The translations under genes were made by a program, and so were the position numbers. The notes below the pieces were generated by a model. The model worked only from the letters and a program-made list of their open reading frames with translations. It was not told where the DNA came from and ran no database searches. DNA of 64,000 bases from positions 104,333 through 168,332 of the IMG/VR virus record IMGVR_UViG_3300039183_000005. The stretch is one strand, 5' to 3'. Of this stretch, positions 1 through 8,441 are shown piece by piece. Source of the DNA: a virus. How positions within the stretch are numbered: the first letter of the stretch is position 1; each line of letters starts with the position of its first letter.

Positions 1-150
1 GCAATTATCGCCACCATGAACTGGACATGCCATTTGTAAATAGTCGTGTCGTTCCGTGTACTCTATTCCCATCGAGTCTAAAACTTCGGCTATTCGCTCA
101 CAAGCACGATCCTGAATAAAAGATACATCCGAAGACCTAAACCTTTTCAT
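1..150 (-). CDS. DNA primase, zinc-binding N-terminus (partial)
   Basis: Only the first 50 codons lie in the window; the gene continues past base 1. The start overlaps the last codons of the DnaB-like helicase by 14 bases. The product begins with a short basic helix and reaches a CPVHGG segment, which resembles the first half of the CHC2 zinc-binding domain of DnaG-type primases. Its position directly downstream of a helicase gene supports a primase making RNA primers at the phage fork. The catalytic TOPRIM part is not visible, so the call rests on the zinc-motif half and the context. Confidence 0.65.
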   Translation of the reverse strand, partial: MKRFRSSDVSFIQDRACERIAEVLDSMGIEYTERHDYLQMACPVHGGDNC

Positions 151-1579
151 TAACCTTATTCTCCAAGATGGATTGTGCAATTACAGAAAATGATTTGCCT
201 TCAGATAATTTTCCAATTTCAAGTTTGTCTATAATGTTGATATATTCTCCACTTTCCATACCAGCGCCAAATCGTGTATCTGTCACTACAAGTTTTTTGG
301 TTCCATTCGATGGTGGGTCTTCATTTAATTCTGTTTGGCTTTTTTTCTTTAAAATTGTAAAATTAGAACATAGCCATCCAATTCTATCTGATCCAGAAAC
401 TACCTCAGCACCTTCTTTTGCTACGCCATCACGATTCAATTGAACCGTAGCAAGAACTGGAAGTTTAAATTTTGTAGCAAAATTATGTAAAGCTGTTATT
501 AAAAAACCCAGCAATTGATATTCTTGTAAATTATTTTTAAACCCACTAGCATCCATTAGTTTCAAATAATCATAGATAATCAAACATGGTTTTGCTGCGC
601 CACTATTAGTAAATCCAACGGTTTTAGACAACCATCTTCTGGCTATGGACATGATAGAATGTGGAGCCAAACCCGCTACTGAGAAATGATCTATGGATAA
701 ACTTTCTATATGTTTTTGGCATCCCCATATGGCTTCTGATTCATGTTCGTTGTGTTTAAATTGACCAGTTTCTACATGATGTAAATCCACACCAGAAACC
801 AAGGAAGACAATCTATGCAATTGTGTGTCACTGGTAAGCTCTGTATCCAAATATAATACGGGTATTCCATTTTCTGCCATATTACGGGCCACATTAATGC
901 AAAAAAACGACTTCCCAGCCTTTTGCCTCGCGCCAACCACATTAACTGTAGCTGGCCTAAAACCCCCACCTATTGCAATATCCCATGCAGGAAATCCAGT
1001 TGGTAAACCAATAATATCTTTTGGTGTTTCAGATAGAGCCGTCATCACATTACCGAATTTTTTGCCAAGAGATATAATAGCTGCATCTTGATTCATTATT
1101 TGACCAGTGAATTCAAATACCGGTTCTTCTATTTGAGCGATAATATCATCTATATTTTCTACACCAGTTATTTTTTTTAAATTAGATTGAATTGTTGCCG
1201 CAGCTAAATATCCACGTCTGGCTAGAGAAAGTTTGTATACTGCTACAACTAATGATCGGATATTATCTTTATATGATCCGACTTCTTCAACTATAGCATC
1301 TAAGTATTCCGAATATTTACCATCATTGGCAAAATTATCATATCCCAAAATTTTTGCCGCAGCCCGAATACTTGGAACATCAAAAGTTTTAGTATCTTCT
1401 TCATGAACCAAATAAGAAATAATGCTAAATAATTCCTGATTATATTTCCAATAAAAATCTTTAACACCTATTATGTCTTCGACTTCGAAGAAGCAGTCAG
1501 CACCATACGTAGTAATACCAGCGAGTATCGCTCGTTCCATGCCTGAATCTTGCAATATGGCGTTGGATTTATTTCCCAT
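137..1579 (-). CDS. Replicative DNA helicase, DnaB-like
   Basis: The 480-residue product has the length and order of DnaB family proteins: an N-terminal helical primase-interaction domain (about residues 10-130), a linker, then a RecA-fold motor. Walker A is GARQKAGKS at 216-224, Walker B lies in LIIYDYLKLMD, and a VLATVQLNRDG segment matches the motif 3 region with its conserved Gln. It would unwind DNA ahead of the fork as a hexamer. The start codon overlaps the stop of the upstream gene (TAATG), and the primase gene follows, so helicase and primase are probably translationally coupled. Confidence 0.93.
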   Translation of the reverse strand: MGNKSNAILQDSGMERAILAGITTYGADCFFEVEDIIGVKDFYWKYNQELFSIISYLVHEEDTKTFDVPSIRAAAKILGYDNFANDGKYSEYLDAIVEEVGSYKDNIRSLVVAVYKLSLARRGYLAAATIQSNLKKITGVENIDDIIAQIEEPVFEFTGQIMNQDAAIISLGKKFGNVMTALSETPKDIIGLPTGFPAWDIAIGGGFRPATVNVVGARQKAGKSFFCINVARNMAENGIPVLYLDTELTSDTQLHRLSSLVSGVDLHHVETGQFKHNEHESEAIWGCQKHIESLSIDHFSVAGLAPHSIMSIARRWLSKTVGFTNSGAAKPCLIIYDYLKLMDASGFKNNLQEYQLLGFLITALHNFATKFKLPVLATVQLNRDGVAKEGAEVVSGSDRIGWLCSNFTILKKKSQTELNEDPPSNGTKKLVVTDTRFGAGMESGEYINIIDKLEIGKLSEGKSFSVIAQSILENKVNEKV

Positions 1580-2181
1580 TAACCTAATTTACTTCTTTTA
1601 CCACGAAGACATTTTGAACACTTTTGACCCATTTCACCATCTGGTCTGTCGGATTCAAATATTTCTTCACACTCATTACATTTAACCTTATAGGTTTCCA
1701 TCGACCTTCGTTTGAGTTTCAATTTATTTTTCTTGGCTTTTTCTGCTTTAATTTTATTGTGTTCTACCTCTTCTGAACTTGGATTGTTTGTAATAAACCT
1801 AACACCATCGGTTTTCTTTTGTATTACTGTCTTTTTATTATCATCAAGTTGAAGAGTTGAATCGTTTGCGTCTAAAATAATTTCCTTCTTTATTTTTTTC
1901 TTCCCACTCGTTTTGGGCCGACCGCGTTTTTTTCTTTTTGGTTGTTTAGGTTCTACAATTATTGAGTGTACAATGGTTTCTTCTGTCGGTAAAGCTTCAG
2001 AAGCTATATTAACAATTTGCTGTAAAACATTATGTAACTGCTGTGTTTGATTAGATTGCTCAGAGTATAACTGTTCTGCCGGTAACGACAAAGCTATCCC
2101 GGTTAATCGTTCATAACCTTTACAAACAGTTTCCCAATTACCTTGACGTATACCTTCTGCAATATATTCAATTGGACTCAT
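1579..2181 (-). CDS. AT-hook-like, zinc-finger protein of unknown function
   Basis: I do not recognise the family. The 200-residue product has a helical N-terminus, a very basic middle with a KRGRPK element like an AT-hook, and a C-terminal CxxC...CxxC pair (CNEC and CSKC) that can hold one zinc. This combination suggests DNA binding. It sits immediately upstream of the helicase gene, overlapping it by one base, so a role as a replication accessory factor is a reasonable inference but nothing more. Confidence 0.7.
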   Translation of the reverse strand: MSPIEYIAEGIRQGNWETVCKGYERLTGIALSLPAEQLYSEQSNQTQQLHNVLQQIVNIASEALPTEETIVHSIIVEPKQPKRKKRGRPKTSGKKKIKKEIILDANDSTLQLDDNKKTVIQKKTDGVRFITNNPSSEEVEHNKIKAEKAKKNKLKLKRRSMETYKVKCNECEEIFESDRPDGEMGQKCSKCLRGKRSKLG

Positions 2182-2597
2182 CGATTGTTTCCTTCATTAT
2201 ATCTGGCCCTTATTAGACTGCCAATACTTTGTCCTATCAGTTCTATCCTACGAGCTAAATATGCTATACGTTCTATCCTTAATTCCGCCAATCGCACCCA
2301 TTGATTTAATTTTGGACGATCATCTCCGAACAGGCGATTTATCACTTGATTCGACCATTTTATAAATGTCTGACATTCATTGGCTTTTTGTTGTATAAAC
2401 AACGCATATTGTGCTAAAATAACTGTATCTTCTGATAATTGTATAGACGATCGTTCTCTAAGTTTTTCTCTCGTAAATTCTAAAATAGTTTCTACTTCTG
2501 TGCTGGATGGCCGATATTGTGGCAATCCCAGAGATTTAATCCATTCATCAATTTGATCTCGATATTTTTTTTTCTCATCGATTAAACTACTCATCAT
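2178..2597 (-). CDS. Helical protein of unknown function
   Basis: The 139-residue product is predicted almost wholly alpha-helical and charged, with no recognised motif. It overlaps the genes on both sides by a few bases inside the replication/recombination operon. By position it could be a small recombination or helicase-loading factor, as many phages have one between recombinase and helicase, but the sequence shows no signature. Confidence 0.65.
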   Translation of the reverse strand: MMSSLIDEKKKYRDQIDEWIKSLGLPQYRPSSTEVETILEFTREKLRERSSIQLSEDTVILAQYALFIQQKANECQTFIKWSNQVINRLFGDDRPKLNQWVRLAELRIERIAYLARRIELIGQSIGSLIRARYNEGNNR

Positions 2598-2946
2598 AAA
2601 TCTCTATAAGTTTAAATCCATTAAGATTACACCAGTCACGTTTTTTTTGATCAATATCTTGTTGGCGATGAAAATCTTGTTTGGTTGCATGAAAATGTTT
2701 AATATGTTTAGTGTGTTGTCTACCATGACATTCTATTATCAAATTAATGGATGGTATAAAAAAATCAAGAATAAAATTATCTCCAGGAATTATTACCTCT
2801 TCGTAAATCATATCATGAGGATATTGAGACATTAATTGTTGGCCAATATTATGTTGAAATTTTGATTTTGATTTTTCTCTTGTGCGAATAAGCTTATTTT
2901 TCAAACGTAATCTGACTGTTCCCCCGTTTAATAATTTTACTTCCAT
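2587..2946 (-). CDS. Vsr/DUF559-like PD-(D/E)XK endonuclease
   Basis: The 119-residue product has a compact restriction-endonuclease-like core: a strand with an Asp (FILDFFIP), then LIIECHGRQH with a Glu and the Gln-His typical of Vsr/DUF559 proteins, a helix ending DIDQKKRDW, and a final KLIEIYDE strand. Such nucleases nick or resolve DNA in mismatch repair or recombination. It lies between deaminase and replication genes in one operon. It could also be a homing-type nuclease of the same fold, but no intron or insertion is evident. Confidence 0.78.
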   Translation of the reverse strand: MEVKLLNGGTVRLRLKNKLIRTREKSKSKFQHNIGQQLMSQYPHDMIYEEVIIPGDNFILDFFIPSINLIIECHGRQHTKHIKHFHATKQDFHRQQDIDQKKRDWCNLNGFKLIEIYDE

Positions 2947-2948
2947 AG

Positions 2949-3503
2949 TTACACTGCGATATCTTTATCATTAAATTTAGTCATCAAACCTATCATACCA
3001 TTATACAAAACACATTCTATCCCGGCTTCATACATCATTTTCCATGCATATCTTATTGATTCTACCCAAGTATTATGCGATGATGCTATAGCCATAAGTT
3101 GAGCATGGCCCACCACTCGTCTAATTCCAGCTTCTATAATAGCTTTAGCGCATTCCGAACACGCATAAAATGGGCAATACAAAATGGCATTATTGGTCGA
3201 TTTGCCATGGCGAGCCGCGTTGAATATAGCGCCATTTTCTGCATGTATTATCGTTTGTAATTTTATTGATCTATTATCGAGACGAGATATTGTTTCTTTT
3301 ACGCCGATAGGAAATTTGTTTGTTGAATATGTAATAATTTTATTATTTGATCCTACTAATATTGCTCCATTTTTTGTTCTTGGATCAGGACTCATAGCAT
3401 TACCGTGTGTATATGCAAGACGCAAAAAGTGTCCATCATCGCTCCTAGTGCTAACAGCGAATGGTGTCTGTAACCAGTTGAGTTGTTCCATGAGATTGTC
3501 CAT
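2949..3503 (-). CDS. dCMP deaminase-like protein
   Basis: The 184-residue product has the zinc-dependent cytidine/deoxycytidylate deaminase signature: HAENGAIFNAA with the zinc His and catalytic Glu, and a downstream YACSEC pair. These enzymes convert dCMP to dUMP, feeding thymidylate synthesis; a ThyX gene sits about 13 kb downstream in the same orientation. It lies two bases from the endonuclease gene. A second, shorter deaminase is at 23,832-24,182. Confidence 0.86.
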   Translation of the reverse strand: MDNLMEQLNWLQTPFAVSTRSDDGHFLRLAYTHGNAMSPDPRTKNGAILVGSNNKIITYSTNKFPIGVKETISRLDNRSIKLQTIIHAENGAIFNAARHGKSTNNAILYCPFYACSECAKAIIEAGIRRVVGHAQLMAIASSHNTWVESIRYAWKMMYEAGIECVLYNGMIGLMTKFNDKDIAV

Positions 3504-3516
3504 TTTATTTTCCTTA

Positions 3517-4560
3517 TTATTGTGAAAATATTGTATTTCTTATTTCTGTCTCTATTATTTTTAGTTCATTGTGTTTACTTTCTTTTAGAAAATTAGAAAG
3601 TTTAGCTAATCCGTGAAACTTAGGACAACTTTTCCCATTGTCAGACGCAAGCATAGGAATAGAATACCATGCACCGGCTTTTTCAATTAATCCAAGATTT
3701 TCTGCTACCGTTATAACATCTCTTATAACATCGATACCGCTACCATATCTGAGGGGTAATATACATGGTAAGAATGGTCGTCCTAACGCGGATGATTGAA
3801 TTGTAATATGCATATCATGACCGTCTGGAGCATTAGTTTCTTCATTCCGCTCCCATTGTTGTGCCCATGTCACTTTTAGCCAAACAGAACATGCATATTG
3901 AATAGCAACTCCACCCTTTTCTATATATTTTGGACCACGAGGTTCTCTATTTGTCATCATCTGTGATATAAAAATAAGTATTATATTATTTGCATCTACG
4001 ATCTGTTGTGCTCGACGAAAAAATGCTGATAGTAATTTCGCTGGTCCAGCCATATCTTTATTTGATCCGATTTGTTCTTCTTGTTCTGTCATCGTTGAAA
4101 GTGCAGCAAGACTATCAACAACTATAACAGCTTTTTTTTGAGTTTTCACAATGCGCTCTATAATATTAAGATAATCTTCTGCTGTAAGTGGTTTATCTAT
4201 CTGATGTGGAACTACCTGCAATTTATGCTGATTAAGTCCCTGAATAGTTGACAACAGTGATGGTGTACATCTCTTTTCAGCATTAATATAAAATGTTGGA
4301 CGATTGAGAATTTGTGCATTTCTAAGCAACTCTAAACAAAGAGTAGTTTTGCCGATTTTTTGTTTACCGGTGATAAGACATATAGTTCCATCGGGAATAC
4401 CGCCGTTTAATGCAATATCCAAAGAAAGCGGAGTATTTAAAACCTCTTTAGTTCTTGGTGGCATGGCCTTATCTGCCGTTGCAATAATACCTTCTCCATA
4501 CATTCTCTTTAGAAAATCATCAAGAGATTCCTCGATAACTTTAGATTTACCTTTAGCCAT
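3517..4560 (-). CDS. RecA/UvsX-like recombinase
   Basis: The 347-residue product is a RecA-fold strand-exchange ATPase. Walker A is GKQKIGKT at 65-72 after the typical LDIALNGGIPDG lead-in, Walker B is AVIVVDSLAAL, a LIFISQ segment corresponds to motif 3, and a lysine-glycine-glycine element (IEKGG) matches the RecA/UvsX region before the C-terminal strands. It would coat ssDNA and drive recombination-dependent replication and repair. It heads the operon leading into deaminase, nuclease and helicase genes. Confidence 0.93.
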   Translation of the reverse strand: MAKGKSKVIEESLDDFLKRMYGEGIIATADKAMPPRTKEVLNTPLSLDIALNGGIPDGTICLITGKQKIGKTTLCLELLRNAQILNRPTFYINAEKRCTPSLLSTIQGLNQHKLQVVPHQIDKPLTAEDYLNIIERIVKTQKKAVIVVDSLAALSTMTEQEEQIGSNKDMAGPAKLLSAFFRRAQQIVDANNIILIFISQMMTNREPRGPKYIEKGGVAIQYACSVWLKVTWAQQWERNEETNAPDGHDMHITIQSSALGRPFLPCILPLRYGSGIDVIRDVITVAENLGLIEKAGAWYSIPMLASDNGKSCPKFHGLAKLSNFLKESKHNELKIIETEIRNTIFSQ

Positions 4561-5023
4561 TTTCCGCTTCTCTCAATTTTGTTAACACATTTTTTTCACC
4601 AGTATCTACGAAAGTGGCATTTTTCTTTTGATCAATTTCTTTATGTGGTGATTTTTGAGCCAATGTCGTTCGTTGTTCGTTTAATTGTCCTATCCTAATA
4701 TTTGTAAGTCTAATAACTTTGTTTATTGTTTTTTTGGAAACAAGTGCTTTTATGTTATATTCTTTTATAATTTGAATTAATGCTGTTCTAGTAATAATAT
4801 CAGTAAAATCTAATGATTTATTAAGATTCGATATTCCACGTATTTCTCGCTTATATTTAGGTGCCCAATATTTTTTGTCTGACCAAAATCTAGCGCTAAT
4901 TCTTGGGTTTGTATTGAGACATACCAATTCTATGATATAATTGCGAAATGTAACGTATAACCCAGGTGTAGTTGGGGAAGCATATTGATGTTTATCGTCT
5001 TTAGATTGATTTCGTACTGCCAC
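4553..5023 (-). CDS. Hypothetical protein
   Basis: A 156-residue basic protein with a beta-rich N-terminal part (GLYVTFRNYIIELV) and a helical middle. No family recognised. It overlaps the recombinase start by eight bases and touches the upstream stop, so it is transcribed with the recombinase and may be an accessory factor. Confidence 0.65.
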   Translation of the reverse strand: MAVRNQSKDDKHQYASPTTPGLYVTFRNYIIELVCLNTNPRISARFWSDKKYWAPKYKREIRGISNLNKSLDFTDIITRTALIQIIKEYNIKALVSKKTINKVIRLTNIRIGQLNEQRTTLAQKSPHKEIDQKKNATFVDTGEKNVLTKLREAENG

Positions 5024-5487
5024 TAAAGATTCCGTATTAAAAAGAAGCCTGAATTAGAAACTGTACGATCTTCGGTAAACGAATGATCAAAGCTAGGCTG
5101 TCGATACCAAGCGACATTAACCTTTTGCCCATCATAATAACCTATGCCTAAATATTCGTGCTGTGCGCCATTCCAGATAGCATATCTTTTTCGACCAAAA
5201 AAATACCCCTTTTGATTAGGTGGCATTGTAATGTTTACACCGTTAGGTGCCTGAAGTCTCAGTTCTGTAATAGCAATACTCGGATTATCTTTTATCCATT
5301 CGGCGAGTCTCGCCCAAGCGTGCCTTTGGTTTGGACGATTATCCTGAATTACTGTCCGACCATTTGACAAAGAGGCTAAAAATCGTATCTTAGGTGTATA
5401 AGGTACGACAGCAAATGATAACTTATTGTCATTTATAGTATTATCCATCTTTGTTTTGTCCATATGGTGAACGACCCAATTGTTCAT
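5023..5487 (-). CDS. Hypothetical protein
   Basis: A 154-residue product of unknown family. The first ATG is used here; in-frame ATGs at codons 9 and 14 are alternatives because no start has a strong SD. Aromatic and Gly-rich strands in the second half (GYFFGRKRYAIWNG) suggest a small beta-sheet domain. It overlaps the next upstream gene by 47 bases, more than its neighbours, which favours a later start. Confidence 0.55.
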   Translation of the reverse strand: MNNWVVHHMDKTKMDNTINDNKLSFAVVPYTPKIRFLASLSNGRTVIQDNRPNQRHAWARLAEWIKDNPSIAITELRLQAPNGVNITMPPNQKGYFFGRKRYAIWNGAQHEYLGIGYYDGQKVNVAWYRQPSFDHSFTEDRTVSNSGFFLIRNL

Positions 5488-5773
5488 CTGCCCTTGCTGA
5501 TTCTGGAGATGTCATGGCGTGAACACCTTTGCCAATATTTAACCCCTTACGACCGTCTGGTGGCTTAATACACATGACACTATCACTCATAGGATTAGAT
5601 TTCGACGGACCTTTTGAATCCTTTTCTGTGGTTGCACTGGAGACAAAAGTCTCAAATTTGGCCACTGCTTTGTCAATAAAAGCCTGTCTTGTCTTTGCCG
5701 TCTTGCGGCCAAGATTTACGGTCGAATTTTCCAAAAATTTTAAAAAATCTTCTTTAAATTCATCGAATGTCAT
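5441..5773 (-). CDS. Hypothetical protein
   Basis: A 110-residue product with an N-terminal amphipathic helix rich in Phe and Lys and a low-complexity Ser/Gly/Pro-rich C-terminal half. No domain recognised. It overlaps genes on both sides within the left operon. Confidence 0.55.
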   Translation of the reverse strand: MTFDEFKEDFLKFLENSTVNLGRKTAKTRQAFIDKAVAKFETFVSSATTEKDSKGPSKSNPMSDSVMCIKPPDGRKGLNIGKGVHAMTSPESARADEQLGRSPYGQNKDG

Positions 5774-6071
5774 TTCTAAATCTCCTTTGTGCTAAGATAT
5801 ATGGGGTTCTATTCCGACTTCTCAAAAATGCCGTATACTGTTGATAACACTCATGGCTACATGTCCTAAGCTTCCAAAACATTCCACCACGTTCCCTATC
5901 TCGTTTATGTAAATTACTATTTGTTTCTAGCGGATCAAATAGGTCTCCATCATTAGAAGCTAAAACTAAAAATCTAGTCCCAGATCGCTTAGCCAAAATA
6001 TCAAAATTTTGTTTCGCATTTTTTGCAATCTCATGTGGTGTACCATTGATGTCAACAACAATTATTTTCAC
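5760..6071 (-). CDS. Hypothetical protein
   Basis: A 103-residue product starting with a hydrophobic strand (MKIIVVDING) followed by a helix, with two Cys/His residues in LRTCSHECYQQY that could bind a metal. No family recognised. It shares a four-base overlap with the upstream gene. Confidence 0.6.
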   Translation of the reverse strand: MKIIVVDINGTPHEIAKNAKQNFDILAKRSGTRFLVLASNDGDLFDPLETNSNLHKRDRERGGMFWKLRTCSHECYQQYTAFLRSRNRTPYILAQRRFRNDIR

Positions 6072-6394
6072 TTATTCCACGCCTTAAATAAAACATCTGC
6101 TTCTGGAGCATCAATATCATTATCTAGGATATCAAATCCCATTTGATCACTAGGCGCACCTGGATGAAATTGTCCAGGAATTTGTTTTACATATGAAAAG
6201 CCATTACATTCACAGCACTTTACTGCCACACGTGTTAAGACTTCCGTTTTATTACTCCCGTCAACGGTGGTTAACTGAAGTACTAAAAGTCTTTTCCCAC
6301 AGTCGGCACAATCAAAATCAATTAAACCTCTACTTTGTAATCCTTTAAGTTGCTTATCATCTCCGTTAACTTGATTTGTTCGAATCTCTGCCAT
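6068..6394 (-). CDS. Zinc-ribbon protein
   Basis: The 108-residue product carries CADCGKR and, 30 residues on, CCECNG, giving a CxxC...CxxC zinc ribbon near its middle, then a Pro/Gly-rich tail. This is a common form among small phage proteins of unknown function. It abuts the FmdB-like gene at a shared base. Confidence 0.65.
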   Translation of the reverse strand: MAEIRTNQVNGDDKQLKGLQSRGLIDFDCADCGKRLLVLQLTTVDGSNKTEVLTRVAVKCCECNGFSYVKQIPGQFHPGAPSDQMGFDILDNDIDAPEADVLFKAWNK

Positions 6395-6708
6395 TAATCT
6401 ATTTCTCCATATTCTATATATTTTTTCGGATTTTTCAGCACACTCTTATTTATTGGTCCATCTCGCCAAAATGGTTTTTCATTCTTGTTTTTCCCCTCGC
6501 TTAGTCTATCGAGTTTCTTTTTATTACTTCTACCTCCGTGACACGGTGTCTCGGTCCCTTTAATAATTACAGCACCACCAATACCTATTAATTTTATTAA
6601 TTCATGTCTATGACAATCTGGACATTCAATCAATGGTTCGGCGGACATAGCGTGAAATGTCTCAAACGTGTAACCGCAAGCTTTACATTCGTACTCATAG
6701 GTTGGCAT
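6394..6708 (-). CDS. FmdB-family zinc-ribbon protein
   Basis: The first 40 residues match the FmdB family: MPTYEYECKACGYTFE, an EPLIECPDC segment, and hydrophobic residues after it. The rest of the 104-residue chain is a basic, Gly/Lys-rich tail. FmdB proteins are annotated as putative regulators, but the molecular role is not established. It starts after a clear gap and is the first gene of a short run into the recombinase operon. Confidence 0.8.
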   Translation of the reverse strand: MPTYEYECKACGYTFETFHAMSAEPLIECPDCHRHELIKLIGIGGAVIIKGTETPCHGGRSNKKKLDRLSEGKNKNEKPFWRDGPINKSVLKNPKKYIEYGEID

Positions 6709-6792
6709 GTATTATTATACCTCCAAATAACTATTTTGTTTCATAAAAATCTTTTTTTTATAAAAATAGCATGACACACAAGGTATGGATTG

Positions 6793-7215
6793 TCATCGTC
6801 GTTTTTTTGAACATTTTCCACTTTTTCTATTAAATACTTCGTTTACTAAAGCATCTGCGCATTTGTTTTCTCGTCGTGGAACCCATTTGATTGTGTGGTC
6901 TTCGAATTGTTCTAACAGTTCTAGCACACAATCTCTGTGTTTTATAAGTTCTGGTTTATTGGTTTTAAAAGCCATGGTAACTTGTTTTATTACCAATTGA
7001 CTATCGCCAATAATATGAACGATATCTACTCCAGCTTTTAAACATCCTCGTAGGCCAGCAATAAGGGCTCTGTATTCGCTAACATTTGATGATCCAGTCC
7101 CACATGTTTTATTCCCCGATGCTATAACTTCTCGATCATCTATTGACGTTAAAATCCAGCCATATACCATTTGCCCTCGCCTAACACCTCCGTCAAAATG
7201 TAAAATACATTCCAA
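6793..7215 (-). CDS. Ribonuclease HI
   Basis: The 140-residue product has the four acidic motifs of RNase HI in order: HFDGG, SEYRAL, GDSQLV and ENKCADAL. It would remove RNA primers from RNA-DNA hybrids at phage forks, alongside the primase and helicase in this window. The length is typical of the compact phage/archaeal form without the basic protrusion. Confidence 0.92.
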   Translation of the reverse strand: MECILHFDGGVRRGQMVYGWILTSIDDREVIASGNKTCGTGSSNVSEYRALIAGLRGCLKAGVDIVHIIGDSQLVIKQVTMAFKTNKPELIKHRDCVLELLEQFEDHTIKWVPRRENKCADALVNEVFNRKSGKCSKKRR

Positions 7216-7228
7216 TACAATTTACCTT

Positions 7229-7369
7229 TCATTTGAGTAATTTACTTGATGCTATTGTTTCATTTCCGCAATCACATTTACAAAGCCATAGAATTCTTTT
7301 ATCTTTGTTCTTTCCATGTGCCTTGATAGCAGTCAACCTGCCAAACTTTTTTTCTGTTAAATCTATCAA
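7229..7369 (-). CDS. Small Cys-rich domain like the N-terminus of phage HNH endonucleases
   Basis: A 46-codon ORF starting at TTG, which overlaps the TGA of the upstream Cas4-like gene. Its product carries LTEKKFGRLTAI and WLCKCDCGN, matching the first 50 residues of the HNH endonuclease at 20,727-21,374 (LTGKRFGRLVVV...WLCRCDCGK). The nuclease part is absent. It is either a stand-alone zinc DNA-binding peptide or the remnant of a homing endonuclease. The match is clear; expression is uncertain because the start is weak. Confidence 0.6.
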   Translation of the reverse strand: MIDLTEKKFGRLTAIKAHGKNKDKRILWLCKCDCGNETIASSKLLK

Positions 7370-8319
7370 AACGGAGTCTCCCCATCTTCAACTTCAGTTT
7401 TCGCGCCACTACACATATCTTTGAAGAAACATCTTTCACATGCATGTTCGTTATCTGTTTTGGAAAAATAATCCGGATTATCTTTGTTTTCAAATGCTTC
7501 TTTAAGGAGTGGATATTCACTACGTATGATACCAGCTTGTCTTTTTATGTGTTGCATGGTTACATTAAGGTGTGGTGCCGCCCGTTCCCCAAGCTCTGCA
7601 TATGCGGCTAGATATACTGGAATGATTATAATATCTTCTGGCTTTTTCGCCCATCCTTGTTTGAGTGCATACATACTATATGTCGTTAATTGATCTATTG
7701 CACTATCGCTGACACGACCGGTTTTCCAATCTAAAAGATATACTTTTCCACGATACCGAAATCCACAGTCAATTTTTACACTTACTTCTTCACCTGTGTT
7801 TAATTGGAATTTTTGGAAGTCCTCAAGAGTCAGCCAATCATCCTTATCTAGACTCTGTAAAATTTCGAACAACGGTATATTATAGAACGCTTTTATGGAC
7901 GCCAGAACTTTATGTTTGTAGCTATCTAGGCGGTCTTTGGAAATTTCTTCTTGATAGAAATGTTCTGCTAGGTTAACATTTTGCTTTGGACTACTATGCC
8001 ATCTCTTATCTTTTGACTGCTTCCAACCTTTACGAAGTGCTTGGATACCATCGTGTTGTGCTTGCTCAAGCGTTCTCCATTTTCCCGTTTGACGACCAGT
8101 TGTAATGATGCCTTCAATAATATTGTGAACTACGGAGCCGACGAACATTGGAAGATTGGTCATGTTTTTTAGCATATATGCTCGACGTTTTTCTTGCGGT
8201 GCGTTAGTTAACCACCCATTCCACGCAACGTGATACGTTAGATGATATCTCCATAAACATTCGCGGAGACATCTCACTCTTGATTCACTCCATGCATATG
8301 TTTGTTCTATTTTACTCAT
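7366..8319 (-). CDS. Cas4/RecB-like PD-(D/E)XK nuclease
   Basis: The 317-residue product has the PDDEXK_1 order: an N-terminal Cys pair (RVRCLREC), GSVVHNIIEG with the conserved His, an Asp in KIDCGFRYRG, the DWKTG catalytic lysine motif, QLTTYSMYA, and a C-terminal CERCFFKDMC. The four cysteines at the two ends are placed as in Cas4 and AddB-type nucleases, where they hold an iron-sulfur cluster. It probably acts as an exonuclease in recombination or replication. There is no CRISPR array nearby. Confidence 0.88.
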   Translation of the reverse strand: MSKIEQTYAWSESRVRCLRECLWRYHLTYHVAWNGWLTNAPQEKRRAYMLKNMTNLPMFVGSVVHNIIEGIITTGRQTGKWRTLEQAQHDGIQALRKGWKQSKDKRWHSSPKQNVNLAEHFYQEEISKDRLDSYKHKVLASIKAFYNIPLFEILQSLDKDDWLTLEDFQKFQLNTGEEVSVKIDCGFRYRGKVYLLDWKTGRVSDSAIDQLTTYSMYALKQGWAKKPEDIIIIPVYLAAYAELGERAAPHLNVTMQHIKRQAGIIRSEYPLLKEAFENKDNPDYFSKTDNEHACERCFFKDMCSGAKTEVEDGETPF

Positions 8320-8331
8320 TATCTTAACTTT

Positions 8332-8415
8332 CTATCGACAATATTTGCATTTAACAGTTCTATTCTCTCCACAAGTGGCCTGAGCACAACTAGCTTCATC
8401 GTCTACTATTCGCAT
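8332..8415 (-). CDS. Possible 27-residue zinc peptide
   Basis: A 27-codon ORF between the Cas4-like and HNH genes whose product has two Cys pairs (CAQATC and CKYC), as in a minimal zinc finger. There is no obvious SD upstream of its ATG, so this is a weak call based on the cysteine spacing and the otherwise empty gap. Confidence 0.35.
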   Translation of the reverse strand: MRIVDDEASCAQATCGENRTVKCKYCR

Positions 8416-8441
8416 AGATCACATTTACAAATTTTCATTTT

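Noticed and set aside
7299-7520. 73-codon ORF across the end of the Cas4-like gene
   Set aside because: It is a shadow frame over the conserved C-terminal cysteine motif of the nuclease; the short zinc-module ORF at 7,229-7,369 explains the remaining sequence better.
7366-8319. Cas4-like gene as evidence for a CRISPR system
   Set aside because: Cas4-type nucleases are common in phage recombination sets; no array or other cas gene is in the window.
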